DNA from: Silurus meridionalis
Lineage: Eukaryota > Chordata > Actinopteri > Siluriformes > Siluridae
Direction: 5' to 3'
Length of the DNA: 64,000 bases
Assembly: GCF_014805685.1 (NCBI RefSeq)
Contig: NC_060886.1
Coordinates: 13,228,608 to 13,292,607 of the forward strand
The translations under genes were made by a program, and so were the position numbers. Below the pieces are notes generated by a model. It was not told where the DNA came from and did no database searches. It was given only the letters and a program-made list of their open reading frames with translations. Positions 1 through 14,110 of the stretch are shown piece after piece. The first letter of the stretch is position 1. Each line of letters opens with the position of its first letter.

Positions 1-175
1 AAATTGCCTCTATGAGTGAATGAGTGTTGAAAGTGTGTGCGTGGTGCTTTGCAGTTGCCTGGCATTTAATCTAGGGTGTATTCCTGTTTCATGTTTAGGC
101 AAAGATGTACCCTGGATCCACTGTATCCTTGACCAGGATAAAGTAGTTACTGAAGATAAATGAATGATAATAATG
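1..175 (+). repeat. SINE-like repeat, 3' portion
   Basis: The end of this segment has the words GACCAGGATAAAG followed by a run of GAATGAATG-type repeats. The same ending is found at about 5210, 14080, 18020 and 44740 in this window. Shared ends at several places mark an interspersed family, most likely a tRNA-derived fish SINE. The 5' part lies outside the window or is decayed. Confidence 0.55.
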
Positions 176-3100
176 AATGAAAAGGGTTAATTAAGCATAT
201 AAATAGCTGGTTTAAGGCAGGGGTGTTCAAAGTCAGGGGTGTCCAATCTTTTCCACAAAGGGGAAAATTATTTTCATTTTCCATGACTATCAGGTGAGGC
301 CCTTGCTTGGTTGGAATGAAAACCTGCACTCGCCCCTGCCCTTTGTGAAAAAGTAAAGAATCCCTTCATTGAGGCATGAGTTGCCTGTTCCTCTACAACT
401 GTAGCCAAATTAATCAGGGTAGGAAAACTGGTTTCAGTTAGATCCACTTAATGTTGCTCAAAGGCTAAGCACAGAACAGATGTCCAGGCACCACAGGTAA
501 ATAGATTAGGCTGCTTTTACATGAAAGGGGCACCGGAAATCGAAGACAACCATGATCTACAGAAGCTGCCTACCAGACTACTGCACGATACCAGTTGGAT
601 GTAGATATATTAAGTGGCCAAAAGGATGTTTTTGAACCTACACGCTTGCTGTTACATTAACCACCATGGATATGGGGTGTTGACCCTATTAAGGACAGGC
701 AAGAAGACCTAGGGCACAGTAGGTATTACAGTTCGTGGGTTGAGGTCAGATCACTTGATTTCATCCTGTCTAACTATGGCAATTCATGTCTTAACGTGCT
801 CTTAGCTATTGTAATGGTAGAACATGTTTGGGCTTTAGTTGCAGTTACAGAAATTGTAATGCTACAGCATATTGTGGAAACATTGTGGCAAGTTCGGGGA
901 AGGCCCGCATATGGTGCATGTTGTAATAAGCAAATTGCAAATTCTCTGCATTTTGAGAGAACAAACATAGGAGATTGCAGAGCTGTATGTTATATTTAGC
1001 AGTGTGAAAGAGAAAGCCAGACTATGTTATATACACTAGCAGGCATAGTAAAGGGGGTGCATTCTGTCATTAAAAAATATAAAATTCTCATTCTGAAAAC
1101 TTGTATGCTGATTGTTTGTTAGAGATAGAAGAGGAAAGAACAATTATGTACCAAGGCATAAAATGGCCCTAATATGCACACTGGGCATAATTCTCAAAGG
1201 GAAAAATATCAACTATCCTTTAGGGGCCAGTGGTAGCTTAGTATCAAAACCACAGAACAGTAGGGGGCTGCATTTGGCTTCTATGTTGATATGTCCAGGG
1301 AATCTGTGATGGAAACTAATCAAAGCACCATGGGATGCTGTGGGTAAATAACACACTAGGAATAGATGTAATTCCCTAGTCAAAAGGAACTTCTTTTTAA
1401 ATAAGCAATGAAAATTTTAAATAGTAAAAAAAAAAAAACACAACACAATAGATTTTTTCTATTAAAACCCCAGGTTTTAATATAAATAAAATGCTAGAAA
1501 TGTTTTTCCTTATACCATCTCATGGAGTTTTTCCTGGTCAGGGTACCACAGGCTTGCTTGATAGGGATCAACTTGAAAATACAAATTTGTACATTTAAAA
1601 TGTTATTAGTAATATAAATATTTGTGCAAACCTGCTTGAAGACCATATTTATTCTTAAACAATGTAATTAAATTAATTATCTAGCGTAATCTTTGCCAAC
1701 ATTGAGATAGACATTCAGTGATCAAAACAATATTTCTTAAACCTGTTTGTACAAGAATCAACACAAACCCAGTATTGCAATACTTGGAAGTTTAACTATT
1801 AATACTTTATGCTACATTCATAATTTTATAGCTATTGTTATATTTACAGTTCCTGTTAATTTAATTATATCAGAATCATCTCATGCAAGGTGTTCGTAGT
1901 AAAACACAACAGACCTATCCAGAATTTTTAGCATTTACCATGGTCTACCGATTCTCATCCATATTTCCATGTCCTAGTTTATTTGATATTTATCAGAGAT
2001 TTTGTTTGGTAAATAATAACAGAATAATTATCTCCATCAATTCACTCAAAACACAATTGATTATATCTAAAAAATTTGCCATTTTTACTTATGTTGTGAA
2101 AAAGTGTACATCATTCCTATTCCTTAATATGCTCCCTCTGTATTTATGGCATGCATGTTACATGCTTATTTCTCATAGATTTAATATACTGCAAATGCAT
2201 CCAGTATTAATTTGGCTTGAAATAATGTTTGTCACATATCCTGCTGGATTTGGACTAGTATTTGTTGCAAAGCAGCAGTCACTCACCAGTGCTGCATCAT
2301 GCCAGTGTGTTGATTATAACATTTTAAATAATATAAAATAAATCTGTGCATGATACATGTACATATTTGCATAATATGGCAGATGATTTCCTTTTCCACT
2401 TTCACACTTGCACTCCTTTTACTTTCTTACACAGTTTTATTTAAATTTATTTCGCTTCATTATGTTTACTACATAAATTATTTTTTATGCATCGTTCCTT
2501 AAGTAGAAACTTTCTTAATGTCCTTCTTTTCCTAATTTCACTATGAATTTAAGGGGTATAATAGTATGTTTGGGTACCTGAACCTGTAGTAACAGAAAAA
2601 CAAATATATTCAGTTCAGCAGAAAATGGTTGTGAGACCTTTCACACATAATTTGCATTAGAGAATACAAATGGACTAGACCTTTCTGCATGTGTGTGCGT
2701 ATTCTAGGCAGATGCATTGACGTCCTTTGTGTATGATAATCTTTTTATTACAACAATAAGCTAAGCATTGCCATTTACAGTATTTGACTGAGATGGACAG
2801 GCTTTAGGCTCATTTACCTCAAGAAGAAACTTTCAAAAACTCAATCTTAATAGATATTTAATGCATGCAATTTATACTTGCATTTAAGGGCTAATTGTTA
2901 AAAAATGTGTGACTTTTGGAGAAGTAAGGATTTACTATGTAATCTGTACATGAATAATTTAGTAACTCAAAAAAAAAATTTTTGCTTAAAAAAAAGAAAA
3001 AATTACTTTCTTGGCTGTCTTACTGGCCAAAGGGAAGCACAACTAAGCTTCCATTGTTTTTAGCTACATTAGCCAACTTTTTGCTCTGCTTATAAACCTT

Positions 3101-3359
3101 TTAGACAATAAGGCGCAAGTATTTCCACAGATTATTCTGTACACCTTGTCTGATTTGATAAATAATTATATTATTATATAGTTTTATCATTGTAGTAATT
3201 TAATAAGAAAGGGAGTGATTTCAATTATAGACTTGCATTAGAAATGTAATTAAACAGATATTAGAATGGTTTATTTTGATTACTAATGTATTTACTAGTT
3301 ATTAACTGATGGCCATGCTGTTTAAATCCTAAAAAGTCTTGAAAATGTATGTTTTTATA

Positions 3360-3790
3360 TTCAATTCAATTAATTTTCATTTGTATAGCGCTTTTACAAA
3401 TGAACATTCTCTCAAAGCACCTTTACACAGATAATGTGGTGATAAAAAATGAATATGTTCTTTATAAGTAAGTTTGTCCCTGATGAGCAAGCCAGTGGCG
3501 ACTGTGGCAAGGAAAGACTCCCCGAGATGGCATAAGGAAGAAACCTTGAGAGGAACCAGACTCAAGAGGGAACCCATCCTCATCTGGGTTGCACTGAATG
3601 TTCATTTATTGCAGATATACGATGTTGCTGGGTACAGTGATGGTGATCAGAATCGCACTGTAGTCCTGAGTCGGTGTAGCAGACTGTTGATATTAACTCC
3701 AGTCCAAATCCATCCTCAAAGCTCCCGTTCTTACTCCAGAATTCCATGGAACCACCAATATCCACCACCTTATATCATTGTTTATATTTA
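3360..3790 (-). repeat. 3' end of an L2-like LINE (5'-truncated copy)
   Basis: Read on the minus strand, this ends in the ATTGAATTGAA tail (3361-3370 on the plus strand) preceded by AGCGCTATACAAATG-like sequence, which is how several fish LINEs terminate. The body at 3480-3600 matches 47930-48050, the 3' UTR of the LINE that still has reverse-transcriptase remnants. The two copies stay alignable up to about 3755. Confidence 0.7.
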
Positions 3791-4270
3791 AGCTTTGCAA
3801 ACTTTTTCCGTTTAATAAGTGAGCTTTATTGCTTTTTAATGCTAAGCCATCAACCTATAAAAAAAAGTCAAATGTTAAAAACTTTTACCACAAATTATTG
3901 TAGCCATTGCAACCTTGGAGCAATATATAGCAGTAAACTGAGGCTGTGATTTATGAATATGGTTTAAAAATTATGCATATAATGTTTTATATATCAAAAT
4001 ATATGTGAAATATATTATACCAAATAAAACATAAGGTAAAAGTGAACCTCCTGCTGGACCCTCTTAGTGTAGACCAGAAATAGATCAGAAACTTTAATTA
4101 GTCTGGCTTAGTCTAAATCTTTTTTATGAGGGCAAAATGTGTAAAGACTGTAGCAGAAGACAGTGAATATGTAATTCATTTAAATTTACTTACATCAAGA
4201 TAAGTAATTAACTTTGGCATTGGCTGCATAATGCTTTAAATTGTGTTTAACACACACACACATTACAGTG

Positions 4271-4275
<5 letters not shown>

Positions 4276-4329
<54 letters not shown>
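4276..4329. repeat. (TA)n microsatellite
   Basis: An uninterrupted run of TA of about 54 bases, preceded by a short (CA)n/(TG)n stretch. Confidence 0.95.
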
Positions 4330-4334
<5 letters not shown>

Positions 4335-4379
4335 GTATACATAATTAGAGTTAACAGGAGATTTTCTAGAGAATCTCTT

Positions 4380-4600
4380 AATTTTCCTGCCTTGCCTCTT
4401 TACATCACTAAGTATGAGAAAGGAAGGGCCCTAGGGGGAGAAGATGCCTGTCACTATAAGCAATGGGACTTCCGCACACTATTAAAAAGATGCATTAGCT
4501 GCAGCGCACTAGCCATTAATGGCTCCAGAGTTCGGGCGACTTTCTCCATTATTAATATGCTTTCATGGATATGGAGTTATTCAGCTCGTAATTAAAGTGA
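4380..4600. promoter_or_regulatory. Candidate conserved non-coding block in the nalf1 intron
   Basis: This repeat-free block is less AT-rich than its flanks and holds several homeodomain-type ATTA words (GCCATTAATGG, TATTAATATGC, CGTAATTAAAG) with an unbiased composition. Long introns of neuronal genes often contain enhancers that look like this. The call rests on composition only. Confidence 0.25.
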
Positions 4601-4991
4601 GAGAACCCATCGATTTCCAGTGAATCCAAAAGCTCATGTGGTGCTGTGAAACCCTGTTGTGTGGTGTGAAGTGATCCATCTTTCTAAGTACACTGTTGAC
4701 CTCGACTACTGCTCACGACTTCTGCTATGTGTCACCACACAACACTAACATCTTTTCTTTACTTTATCTTCATGTTTTAAGCTAAAGAGTTTTTTTTTTT
4801 GTCAGAAATGTACAAACTGCCACTTATAATGTTTTGGTTCAGGTAATATGACAGCCGTTTTTTCTGAATAACTGTTGGACAATATAAGATATTAGTGCAT
4901 GTCTGAAGTTGGAAGATTTGTATCATTTTAGTGGTGAAATATTATATAATGTAAATGTGGCAGTTAAACAGAATGTTCAATAAACATATTG

Positions 4992-5250
4992 CAGACTGTA
5001 GTGGGTAGCATTGCTGCATCACAGCTCCAGGGTTATCAGTTCAATCCAGAGATTAGGTTACTGCCTGTTGGAGGTTTCATATGTTCTCCCTGTGTTCATG
5101 TGCATGCACTAGCTAATATAACTCTATTTAGACTACACTGTTATCCAAGCAGGGTAGATTCCCTTCCCACACCCTCTTTTTCCCTGATCAAGGCTTTTCA
5201 CTGTGACCCTGACCAGGATAAAGCGGTTAGTGAATATGAATGAGTGAGTG
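4992..5250 (+). repeat. tRNA-derived SINE copy
   Basis: The copy starts with an RNA polymerase III A-box-like stretch (GTGGGTAGCATTGCTGC) and a B-box-like GTTCAATCC. The body contains the words ATGTTCTCCCTGTGTTC and the end CTGACCAGGATAAAGCGG with a GAATGA tail. This order of tRNA-like head, body and short repeated tail is typical of fish SINEs. Confidence 0.65.
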
Positions 5251-8194
5251 AGGCCTGACTGAGGTTACTATGGCAGCAAAGACCTTGACCATTTAGACCT
5301 TGACCTTTAGTGTGGTATATGGTAACAAGAAAACAAATCACAGTGTAAACATCATACACTGCAGAGCCAGGATAGCCTCAGCTAGCAAACAAAATATAAT
5401 TGAACATGATTATTATCAAGCAGTCCAATCCAGACCAAACCCAGATGGCTGATTCTCCCAATTTTATATCATATTGGAAAAAAACAATGCTAAACACATT
5501 TAAGTACTTTTAATGTTTAGATCATTTAGTTAATTCAAAGTATATTCCAAATATTATGGCTTATCCTCTGAATGCACACACATTTGTAGAATTTATATAA
5601 ATATGTGAGGTGAATATAGAGCAATTTATAAATCAAGCTAATGGATATGCTGGGCTTGTAACAGGATATGGGTTCCACCCACAGGATATCAATTGAACTA
5701 CTAGATGGACTTGTTTACCTCAGTATTCCCATTACTGTAATACTTGGATACTTTTTGGAGACTAGCCTCTGCCCCAGATGTCCCAGAACTCAGGGTGCAT
5801 CTGATATTGTATTTTTCTTAAAACAGCTTGTCATAATCATCAGTGTTGCTGATTGCAGTCTATATACATGTTTTGTGTCTATCCCCTTGTTTGGACCTGC
5901 TTCCAAGAAGAATACAAAATTTGGAAAAAAAGATGAAAATAAGCACGCACATGGCTCCACACTTATATTAGAGTATGATGAATTTATTTTCTTTGCATAG
6001 TCAGTGCCCCTAGAGCTGCTCGGGATAGGGGCCATGCTCAGGAGCCCAGCTGTTGCAGTCTGGCAGAGCTGAGCTTTCTATCTATTAACCCAGAGCTTTA
6101 ACCTCCACTGCATGCTTAACAAACAAACCTTTGAACACCACATCAGAAATTCTTCAAAGCGAGATATACTTATTAATTTCATGTACATGAAAGCCATCTT
6201 CATCTATTTAAAGTTATTTAAGAAACAAGATAATCTTACATTTCTGATGTCAATTCTGCCTTACGGAAATAGGTCTGTCATTGGCCACCTGCAGTACCAA
6301 TCAAATGGCTTTTTTCTCTGAAAGTAGGTAGGTATCACTAGACATACAGTACTATATATACATACTATATATACAGTATGAAGTATGAAAAGGTATGCAG
6401 GAGTCTATTTGCTTGTTCTTACATGAAATATTCATTCCTTTTTTGCATCTTATTTGACTATTACCCTGTTACGTGAAAGCATGTTATTTAAATTTAACAC
6501 ATAACCCCTGCTCTTTTTATAGGATAATAGTGAGTTTATACTACATGCTGATGGGTGGACCATGTGAATATATGCTAGCTTTGTATTTAATTGATTGCCT
6601 GTCTGGCTTCTTTCATACTTGAATGTGCATTAGTGTATGGCATAGTGTAGGAGCATGCTGAACATCCTGTTTTAACCAATGTGTTGGTGAACAGACTGCG
6701 GTGTTTCTCTTCAATCAACAGCATGTCTCTGAGGCTCGGCTTTGAAGAGTCCATTTTTACTGGCATTAATTTATCCCAGCTAAACACACGTGCGCATACA
6801 CACAAGCACACACACACAGTGTTTAGCCTGTAATGATGCAGCGTTTGTTGTCGTAGGGAAGACCTGCAGGTCTGATTATCGCCGTTTCTTTAATGAAATC
6901 CTCATTGTAATAACTGGGTCTTTGCAGTGCCTTTGCTGGAATGCTTTACATCATGACATTAAAATTTGTAATTTTCCATTATATAATAAATCATTTGCTT
7001 TTACCAGCAAGAAGTCTGTTCTTCATGGTCAAAAGGAGCTTGCATACAAGGATAACAGGGTTTCTTGTGCAGTTAGGACTTTTGGTCAGATGGCAGCTCA
7101 GCTGGCAGCATCAGATGGCTCTGTCTCTACTGTGACAACATTCAATTAAGAGCAGGTAATTAGCAAGACAAATGAAATAAATAAATATAACTCCCATAGT
7201 GTGTCTGTGTAAACCTCAAGTGCCGGTAATGATGCAGGTCTTGTTTGCGCTTTTCACAGCAACAAGATTGAAAAAAGACAGTTTGATTAGTAACGCATGT
7301 TAACACAACAGTGACATCTGTACAGTTTTATTGTGTCTATACTGTATTCTTCAGGTAGATCTGTTTTTTTAAGACAGATTGTTTACTGTAACCTTGAACC
7401 AGAGGCATTTGGTGAAGTTATTTGTCATCTGCATGTTGTACTCATGGTGCAGAGGGAGGGTGGTGGTGGGGGTGGGGGTGGGGGTGTTATTGATTGTACA
7501 CAAAACACAGTGCCAAATCCCAGATGCTTTAAGATCATTCTATCCAAATCATAACCTGAAGCAAAATTTTTATTTATTTCAAATAATAACTGGTTAGTCA
7601 AATAACCTCTTCCTGTAAAAGTAGCAATGAAGGTATAAGACTCTGGCTTATGAACCTAAGTAAATCCTAGAATGTTATGTCAGGCATATGGAATCAGAGT
7701 AATCAGAAAAGTGTGAATATCTAATAAATGCAGTTATATGATGGATGAATGAATTTATTAGTAGTGATTCCATTAATCAAAATATAAGATACACATACTT
7801 TACACATTTTAGGCATACACACAATCTGATGCAAAAATATCAGAACACACATTAGACAAAGTACACAAATACATTATTTGTATGTAACATCCACTGAAAT
7901 ACACACAGAGTGTTGTATGGGATATGAGGCTTTGGCTTTTACTCTGAAAGAAAATAAATATCATTGAGTGCAACTCTTAATAAGGCTATAAAATGGAGTT
8001 GTATACTGTAGCAAGTTGATATTTTGCATAGTGACATTATATTCCATTGGTCATCCTGAGAAAAACCGGGCATTGTGCATGCTGGGAGGAGGCATTAGGG
8101 AACCTGACAGAAGTGGGCAGAAATAATTCTCACTGTAATTGAAACCACCACAGTTGGTGGTTTTCTCTATGTCTTTTTGTTTAAACTTAATGCT

Positions 8195-8850
8195 GTGAAG
8201 GATCGGGCCTCCATGATCAGCTTATTGAGCCTCTTTATGTACTCTGCAGTAATGCTGCCCCACAACAGGCCACAGAACAGAAAAGGATACTGAAAAATCG
8301 GCTAATAAATCAGATGCATGCAGCTAACATTTAAATAACTGAGCCTCCACAGAATGGAGAGCCTGCTCAGGCCTTTCCTCCATAGTGCTTAAATGTTATC
8401 AGTCCAGTCTGTTAATTAGGGAAACCCTTAGGCTTTGCATCTCCACATCCTCACATGGATAGTGTCTGATTTAATGGGCTCCCTAACATGCAGTAAATCC
8501 ACCAGCAGTTCCTTTGTCTTGCTGATGTTAAGCTGCAGGTGTTTGTACTGCCCACCAACAGCCTTCTGATTCATCCACAGTGTGGATGCATGCTACAATG
8601 GAGGAGTCATCAAAAAACTCCTGCAGGTGCTGTACTGGAAGCCCAATGTGTAGAGAGTGAAGACAAAAGGAGACAGGACAGATGCCTGTGGCGCTCCAGT
8701 ACTACTCACCACTGCCTCCAACACACAGTTATACTTTTCTTTCCCAGTCAAAGTCAGGATAAGATTAAAGGCACAAAAAGAACATGGTCCTGATGGTGCA
8801 TCAGCTTTATGCAGGTGTGAAGCTAAAGATAAGATCATTCTACATGTCTT
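8195..8850 (-). mobile_element. Non-LTR retrotransposon reverse-transcriptase fragment
   Basis: The minus strand at 8593-8838 encodes SSTGAPQASVLSPFVFTLYT, matching the GxPQGxxLSPxLFxLY core of LINE reverse transcriptases with one changed residue. Further along the minus strand, about 8480-8580, a frame reads HLQLNISKTKELLVD, the motif that follows the catalytic region in many fish LINEs. The catalytic aspartate pair is not intact and the frame is interrupted. It is a dead fragment in the nalf1 intron and a different family from those at 28066 and 47925. Confidence 0.6.
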
Positions 8851-11023
8851 TGTGTAGCTTGTAAGTCTTGATAGTCTAAAGGTTAAACCTATTCGAGCCT
8901 TGCAGAAGTCATCATGATGTGAGAATGGAATGGTTTTGTAGATCTTAATAGTGCTGGTGTGTCCTGGCTCTGGAAATATGCAGGAAGTATGCCAGTTGGT
9001 ATCTTGCCTAAAGTGTCATATTGTGTTCTTTCACACAACACTGCTTGGCAGTACCAACAAAACATGGAAATGGAACACAGGTACAAAAGTAGCAGACGTA
9101 ATGTAGATGTAGTACTGTGGCCAGTTTCTTTTTTTACAGAACCAAGCAATACATTATTTATTATTTTCAACCAAAATATTATTGGATATTTTGTCTGATC
9201 CACTTCCAGACTCCAGTCTACCAGTTAACTATCCCTGCTCAAAGGAGTAACCATAATTTAACCAAGCTGTATTTATTACAAGAATAAGGACACGGGCTTT
9301 AAGCATGTTGCTATTTACACATTCGAGCCATATACATATAGTGGGGAATTCCCAGAGCAGTTTGAAGAACTCAAAATGAAAGCCTCTAATTAACATTCTG
9401 GTGTGCTCCACTCCTCATTGCATTTATCTAATACTGTATGTGTAGTTATAAAATAACCTTATCATGTCAGGCTATAACCAGAGCAGGATAACCACCCTTT
9501 ATGCTCATTATCTCTGTGTATACTTTATATATCAATACTTTTACATTTAAATACATTTAAATCTTTACTTTGATCTGGTTTTGCCCCTTTTTATTATTAT
9601 AATATGTGTTTTTTGGGTGATGGCTTACAGCTTGTATGAATGCCTGTCAAACTGGAATTAGTATTAAAAGGTTTATACGTATCCACAATTGCACCCACCT
9701 CCAATTCTGTGACAGCCGCACCATATACTATGTCCTGGCACATGGGTCTAATTTCAACCTGAGCAGTGGGTGGATGTTACTGCAAAGACATTTTAGAGTT
9801 TTATAGCCAGGAGCAGAGGTGCAGTTGGTATATTCCAGGCAATACCCCATTATTGCCTTATAAGTAAGCCAAACAAAGCAGGAGAGAGCGGGTAACACCC
9901 CCCCTCCCCAGGTCCCAATAAGCCATGATTGACTATTTAATTAAAGCATCCCAGCACATTGCATGCCTTGAAATAAATGTCTATTTTATTATTAAATTAT
10001 TTCTGTAATCATTCTCTCAAGCAGTGTATTGTACTGCTACATGGCCCATACATGGTTGCATGCTTGCCTCAGTTAGCGCTAACTAGGTCTGATTTGCCCT
10101 AATCTGTATTTTAATATTTAATAAGCTACATCGTGAGTAACAAAGTCTACTTGGTAATAATATCTGCATTGCATAAGCAGGACATGTTGAAAAATGACAT
10201 TTATGAAAAATAATAATAATAATAATAAATAAATAAAAAAACAGGATGAAAATCAGACATTGCCTCTCCACTGCATGAACTATTCCTACACTGAACCCCC
10301 CACTTTTTTACTGCTGTTTTATTTCTGGCCTCCTCCCATTTCTCCCTTATGCTCTCTTTATATTCTATCTGGTTTGTTCAAAGCAGTTATCTACCGCTGA
10401 TGAAAAAAGGTTATCTAGCCGACACTTGTGTACACCTGCTCTGCTTAGTCTGTTGCTTAGCACCCAGGCATTGCCAGATTAGGCAATACATTATTTTTTA
10501 TTAGTACATTGATATTTTATTAATATTGTTATCATTGTTGAACTCATGTCAGTGTTCCAGCATTTGAGAAATCTAAGGATCCATTTACAAGGCATTAATT
10601 TTGTATCTCTTAATATCATAATGCTTTTTATATATAGAAGGCATTGGTCTTTTCATTGATAGTTTATTGTAGCACATTTAGTACTGTACCTTCAACTAAA
10701 TCTTTCTCAGTCAAAAGGTAACATTATTTCGCAATTTCCTAGGATAGGATTTTAATGAATTTATCATTTCTCACAGTACAAAAGAAAGTTCCATTCTGCT
10801 TGTTGAACTTGATGTATTTCCACCCTAATAAACAAATGATATATTATTTCTACCCTAATAAATAAATTACCATTCTATCGATTAGTTAGGACCCTGTTGG
10901 GTTTCTGTTTAGAGAGTATCGTGTATAGTGTTTAACTGCTGGTGAGCAGGGTGTTGGTAACGGGGAGGAGTGTGAGTGTTCTGCTCAGTAATTCATATCA
11001 CTCTACAATAATGCTGATAAGGC

Positions 11024-11030
<7 letters not shown>

Positions 11031-11084
<54 letters not shown>
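11031..11084. repeat. (AAT)n microsatellite
   Basis: About 18 units of AAT without interruption. Confidence 0.95.
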
Positions 11085-11085
<1 letters not shown>

Positions 11086-11659
11086 CTGCATTTATTTAGT
11101 TTATAGCACAATTCAATCGTTTTATTGTGCTACAACAGCAGATCAGGCTCTACTCCTGTTAAGAACAAGAATCTCAGGCTATCAGGGTCACCAAATCTGG
11201 ACATTTAAAGATTAGAAAAAGACCATGTGATTTTCAATGCTGGTTCGGGTGAGTCTGTGCCAATGATAGCCTTCAGTTCTTGTTCATGGGAAAGAGTGGT
11301 ACCCAATGTGGTCTTCTGCTTCTGCTGTATGCCATTAACCTCAATGTTTGAAGTTTTTCTGTTTTGTGTAAATAAGTTATACCAGTCTACCTAGCAGCTT
11401 AAATCAACCATGTTTTTTACCACTCATATCAACAATATATTTTTATTCATAGAACAATTGCCCACTCTATGGTTTTTATTTTTGGTTTGTTGTTCATGCC
11501 ATTCTGTCATTTAACTCTACAGACTTTGAGAAATTTTCCCCATTATTTTAATGTGAAGTTTTTCACATAAGCTGCTGCCACATGATTTGCTAATTGTATA
11601 ACTGCATAAAGTATGGATGCTTTCATAAAAATCAATGGTCGTAAATGTAAAAAAAAAAA

Positions 11660-11664
<5 letters not shown>

Positions 11665-11726
<62 letters not shown>
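11665..11726. repeat. (TA)n microsatellite between A-run and T-run
   Basis: About 30 TA units between an A-run (11649-11660) and a T-run (11726-11737), making a large AT palindrome. Confidence 0.95.
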
Positions 11727-11733
<7 letters not shown>

Positions 11734-12305
11734 TTTTAATTTAAAGAGTAAATAAAGAAAATACATTGATTGGATTTCTGAAATGACTGTTGCTTGTCTA
11801 CCATATTCAGCATGAATAAATATAAAGTCATAAATATAATATGACTTTTGGTGACAATCTTTAATGTGGGTCTGCGTATTCAGTGTATATTTATTTATTT
11901 TTTGCTAATGAAAAGTGCTTTGAACTGAAGCTGGACTCTAATTAGCCTATGTACTGTAGTGCAGTTATGCCTCAAGTCAAACTGGGCTTTGTTTATTTCT
12001 GCTATTCAGGGTGCTTAAGGCAATTTGTGGTGTCACGGTGGAACTCTGGTGCACAGAGCTTTCGTAAAATTGCTGTGTTACACAATCATTTTGCCTGGTC
12101 TGGTGGATAAATGTGTGGGCATGAGGCAATTCAGTGCTTTAATGAAATAGCACTGTTAGGTATTGCATACTAATTGTGTTTATTAATTCCTAAAAAAAAA
12201 TGCTGCCCATATTTAATAGAGAGGCTTTGGTTACACCCTGAATCACTGACCAAATCTGATTGATAGTGACATTCATTAAAAGAATACAATTCATTTTGGG
12301 TGATA

Positions 12306-13077
12306 TACTGTATTTTTCGGACTATGAGCCGCTACTTTTTTCCTACGTTTTGAACCCCACGGCTTAAACAATGAAGCGGCTAATTTATGAATTTTTCCTG
12401 GGTATTTCCCGGTTTTACAAAGTTCAAGCCAAAAAACTGAGCGACATAACATTAGACCAATGAAATTTCTGAACGGAAACGAAAAAACGCACCTCACCTG
12501 TGTTCTGAGCTGCACGGCATTGGGAGAAATTTTTTTTTTTTAAACGCACGATGATGCCAAAAGATAAACTCCCGAGAGAAATAGTTGTGAAAGGAAGGAG
12601 GAAGACAGTGAACAATGACTTACTTGGTCGGCTAATGTTTAGATACAAGCCGTTGTAACGCGTTGAGTCTGGGTGAAGGGGGAGCTCAGTAACTCCTGTT
12701 GCAACAGAAATCATATAAGCACAGACAGGTTTCCAAAACTCATGCTTTTTTATTTTTCTTGGCAACAGCGTTACGGGTTAGTCAAAGAAACTTGAACATC
12801 AGAAAATAATAAGGACATAATTCTCGTCTTGAACACACGCAGTAATACCGGAAAAATGCAGTGCCAGGCTATTTACAAAATACTGCTATGCTCCTAAAGG
12901 AAGTGCAACATATTTCACCCGTTACACCATGTGTAACGTGTCTTTTGTTAAAGCCTGTGTAAAGTACATTAGTAGTAGGCTTATAGACAGGTGCGGCTAA
13001 TGTATGTTAAAAATAAAAATATTTTTTAAATTCAGCAGCTTAGATATGGGTGCGCTTTATAATCTGGAAATTCGGTA
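12306..13077. mobile_element. Unclassified terminal-inverted-repeat element
   Basis: The left end TACTGTATTTTTCGGACTAT is mirrored by the right end (TGCGCTTTATAATCTGGAAA then TTCGGTA). This is a 27-base imperfect inverted repeat enclosing 772 bases. Sequences starting with ATTTTTCGGACTATAAG are frequent in fish genomes; I cannot name the superfamily. The interior has no transposase frame, though it contains CpG-rich stretches near 12640-12680. Confidence 0.6.
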
Positions 13078-13834
13078 CACATTGCTTTGTGGGTTAAGCT
13101 CTATATTACAATAGTATTCTAATCACATTATTATGTCCAGTTTTAAGTCAATAGAAACTTATATTGGAATACTTCTGGCATGTCTTCCCTTCTACTATAT
13201 TAACTTTAACAATCTCCAAGGGTACCTTTTGCCCTTCTATAAACTCATTACATGGTATAGTTATAAACCATAAAACACAGAAAGTGTTTGTTTTCTCTTT
13301 TTTTGTTTTTTCTTTGAAGGCACATCTCATTTAAATGGAAGAGACATTGAAAAGACAAAGAGCAGATTTGTCAATACAAAAACAGTTGCTGTGTTGCTAA
13401 TGACAGCTCAGTCTAATCTTATTTGTGTTTTGCATCTGACCCTAAGAAAACAAATCGTTTGGCTAAATATTGGCTTATTCACTATTTATTCAATTACTGA
13501 AGTAATGTCAGCTGTTATGTACAGATAAGAAATAGTGGCTACAAAAGGCAAAATGAACATAGAGCAACACATATCCTTTATGAAATATTCAGCGTTTCAT
13601 TAAATTTATTATGTTTTTTTGTATAGATTTCATAAGAATTCATCTCATGCTTTTACATAGATACTTGGGTTAGTAACAGCTTCTGGGCAAGTTTTTAAGT
13701 TCAAGTTATGCTGATTCAGTCCCTGTTGATATCAAGGGAATATCTAACTGTACTTCCCTGGAGGTGATAAAAGTATAAAGATACCTATTAAAGGTACAAA
13801 AAATCTGTACCCTTGTGATATACTGAACTTGTGC

Positions 13835-14110
13835 TACTTTCTATGTGGAGTTTTGCATATTCTTTCCGTGTTCACCTACGGGTTTTGTGGTTTCCCCAGG
13901 TTCTAAAATCTTGCAAGTATATGGAGTGGTTACACTTAATCCATTGTTGTGTATGACTGTATAATTATAAATGTTGCCCTGTTGTGGACTGGTGTAAGTT
14001 TGCAGGTAAAATTCTTCTAACTTCTGCCCGGTATTACGAGCATAAGCTGTAAAGTCAGTGAGACACTAACCAGAATAAATCAGTTACTAATAATGAATGA
14101 AGGAATTATT
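13835..14110 (+). repeat. SINE copy, decayed
   Basis: Body words (GTGGAGTTTTGCATATTC, then CCGTGTTCACC) and the ending ACCAGAATAAATC with an AATGAATGAAG tail align in order with the copy at 4992-5250. The tRNA-like head is not recognisable. Confidence 0.5.

Noticed and set aside
1883..2341. Open frame of 152 codons on the plus strand in the nalf1 intron
   Set aside because: AT-rich, rich in Phe/Ile/Leu by composition, no domain, no promoter or splice context; the length is compatible with chance in this base composition.
12424..12765. Minus-strand frame of 113 codons
   Set aside because: Lies within the inverted-repeat element at 12306-13077 and shows no transposase motif.
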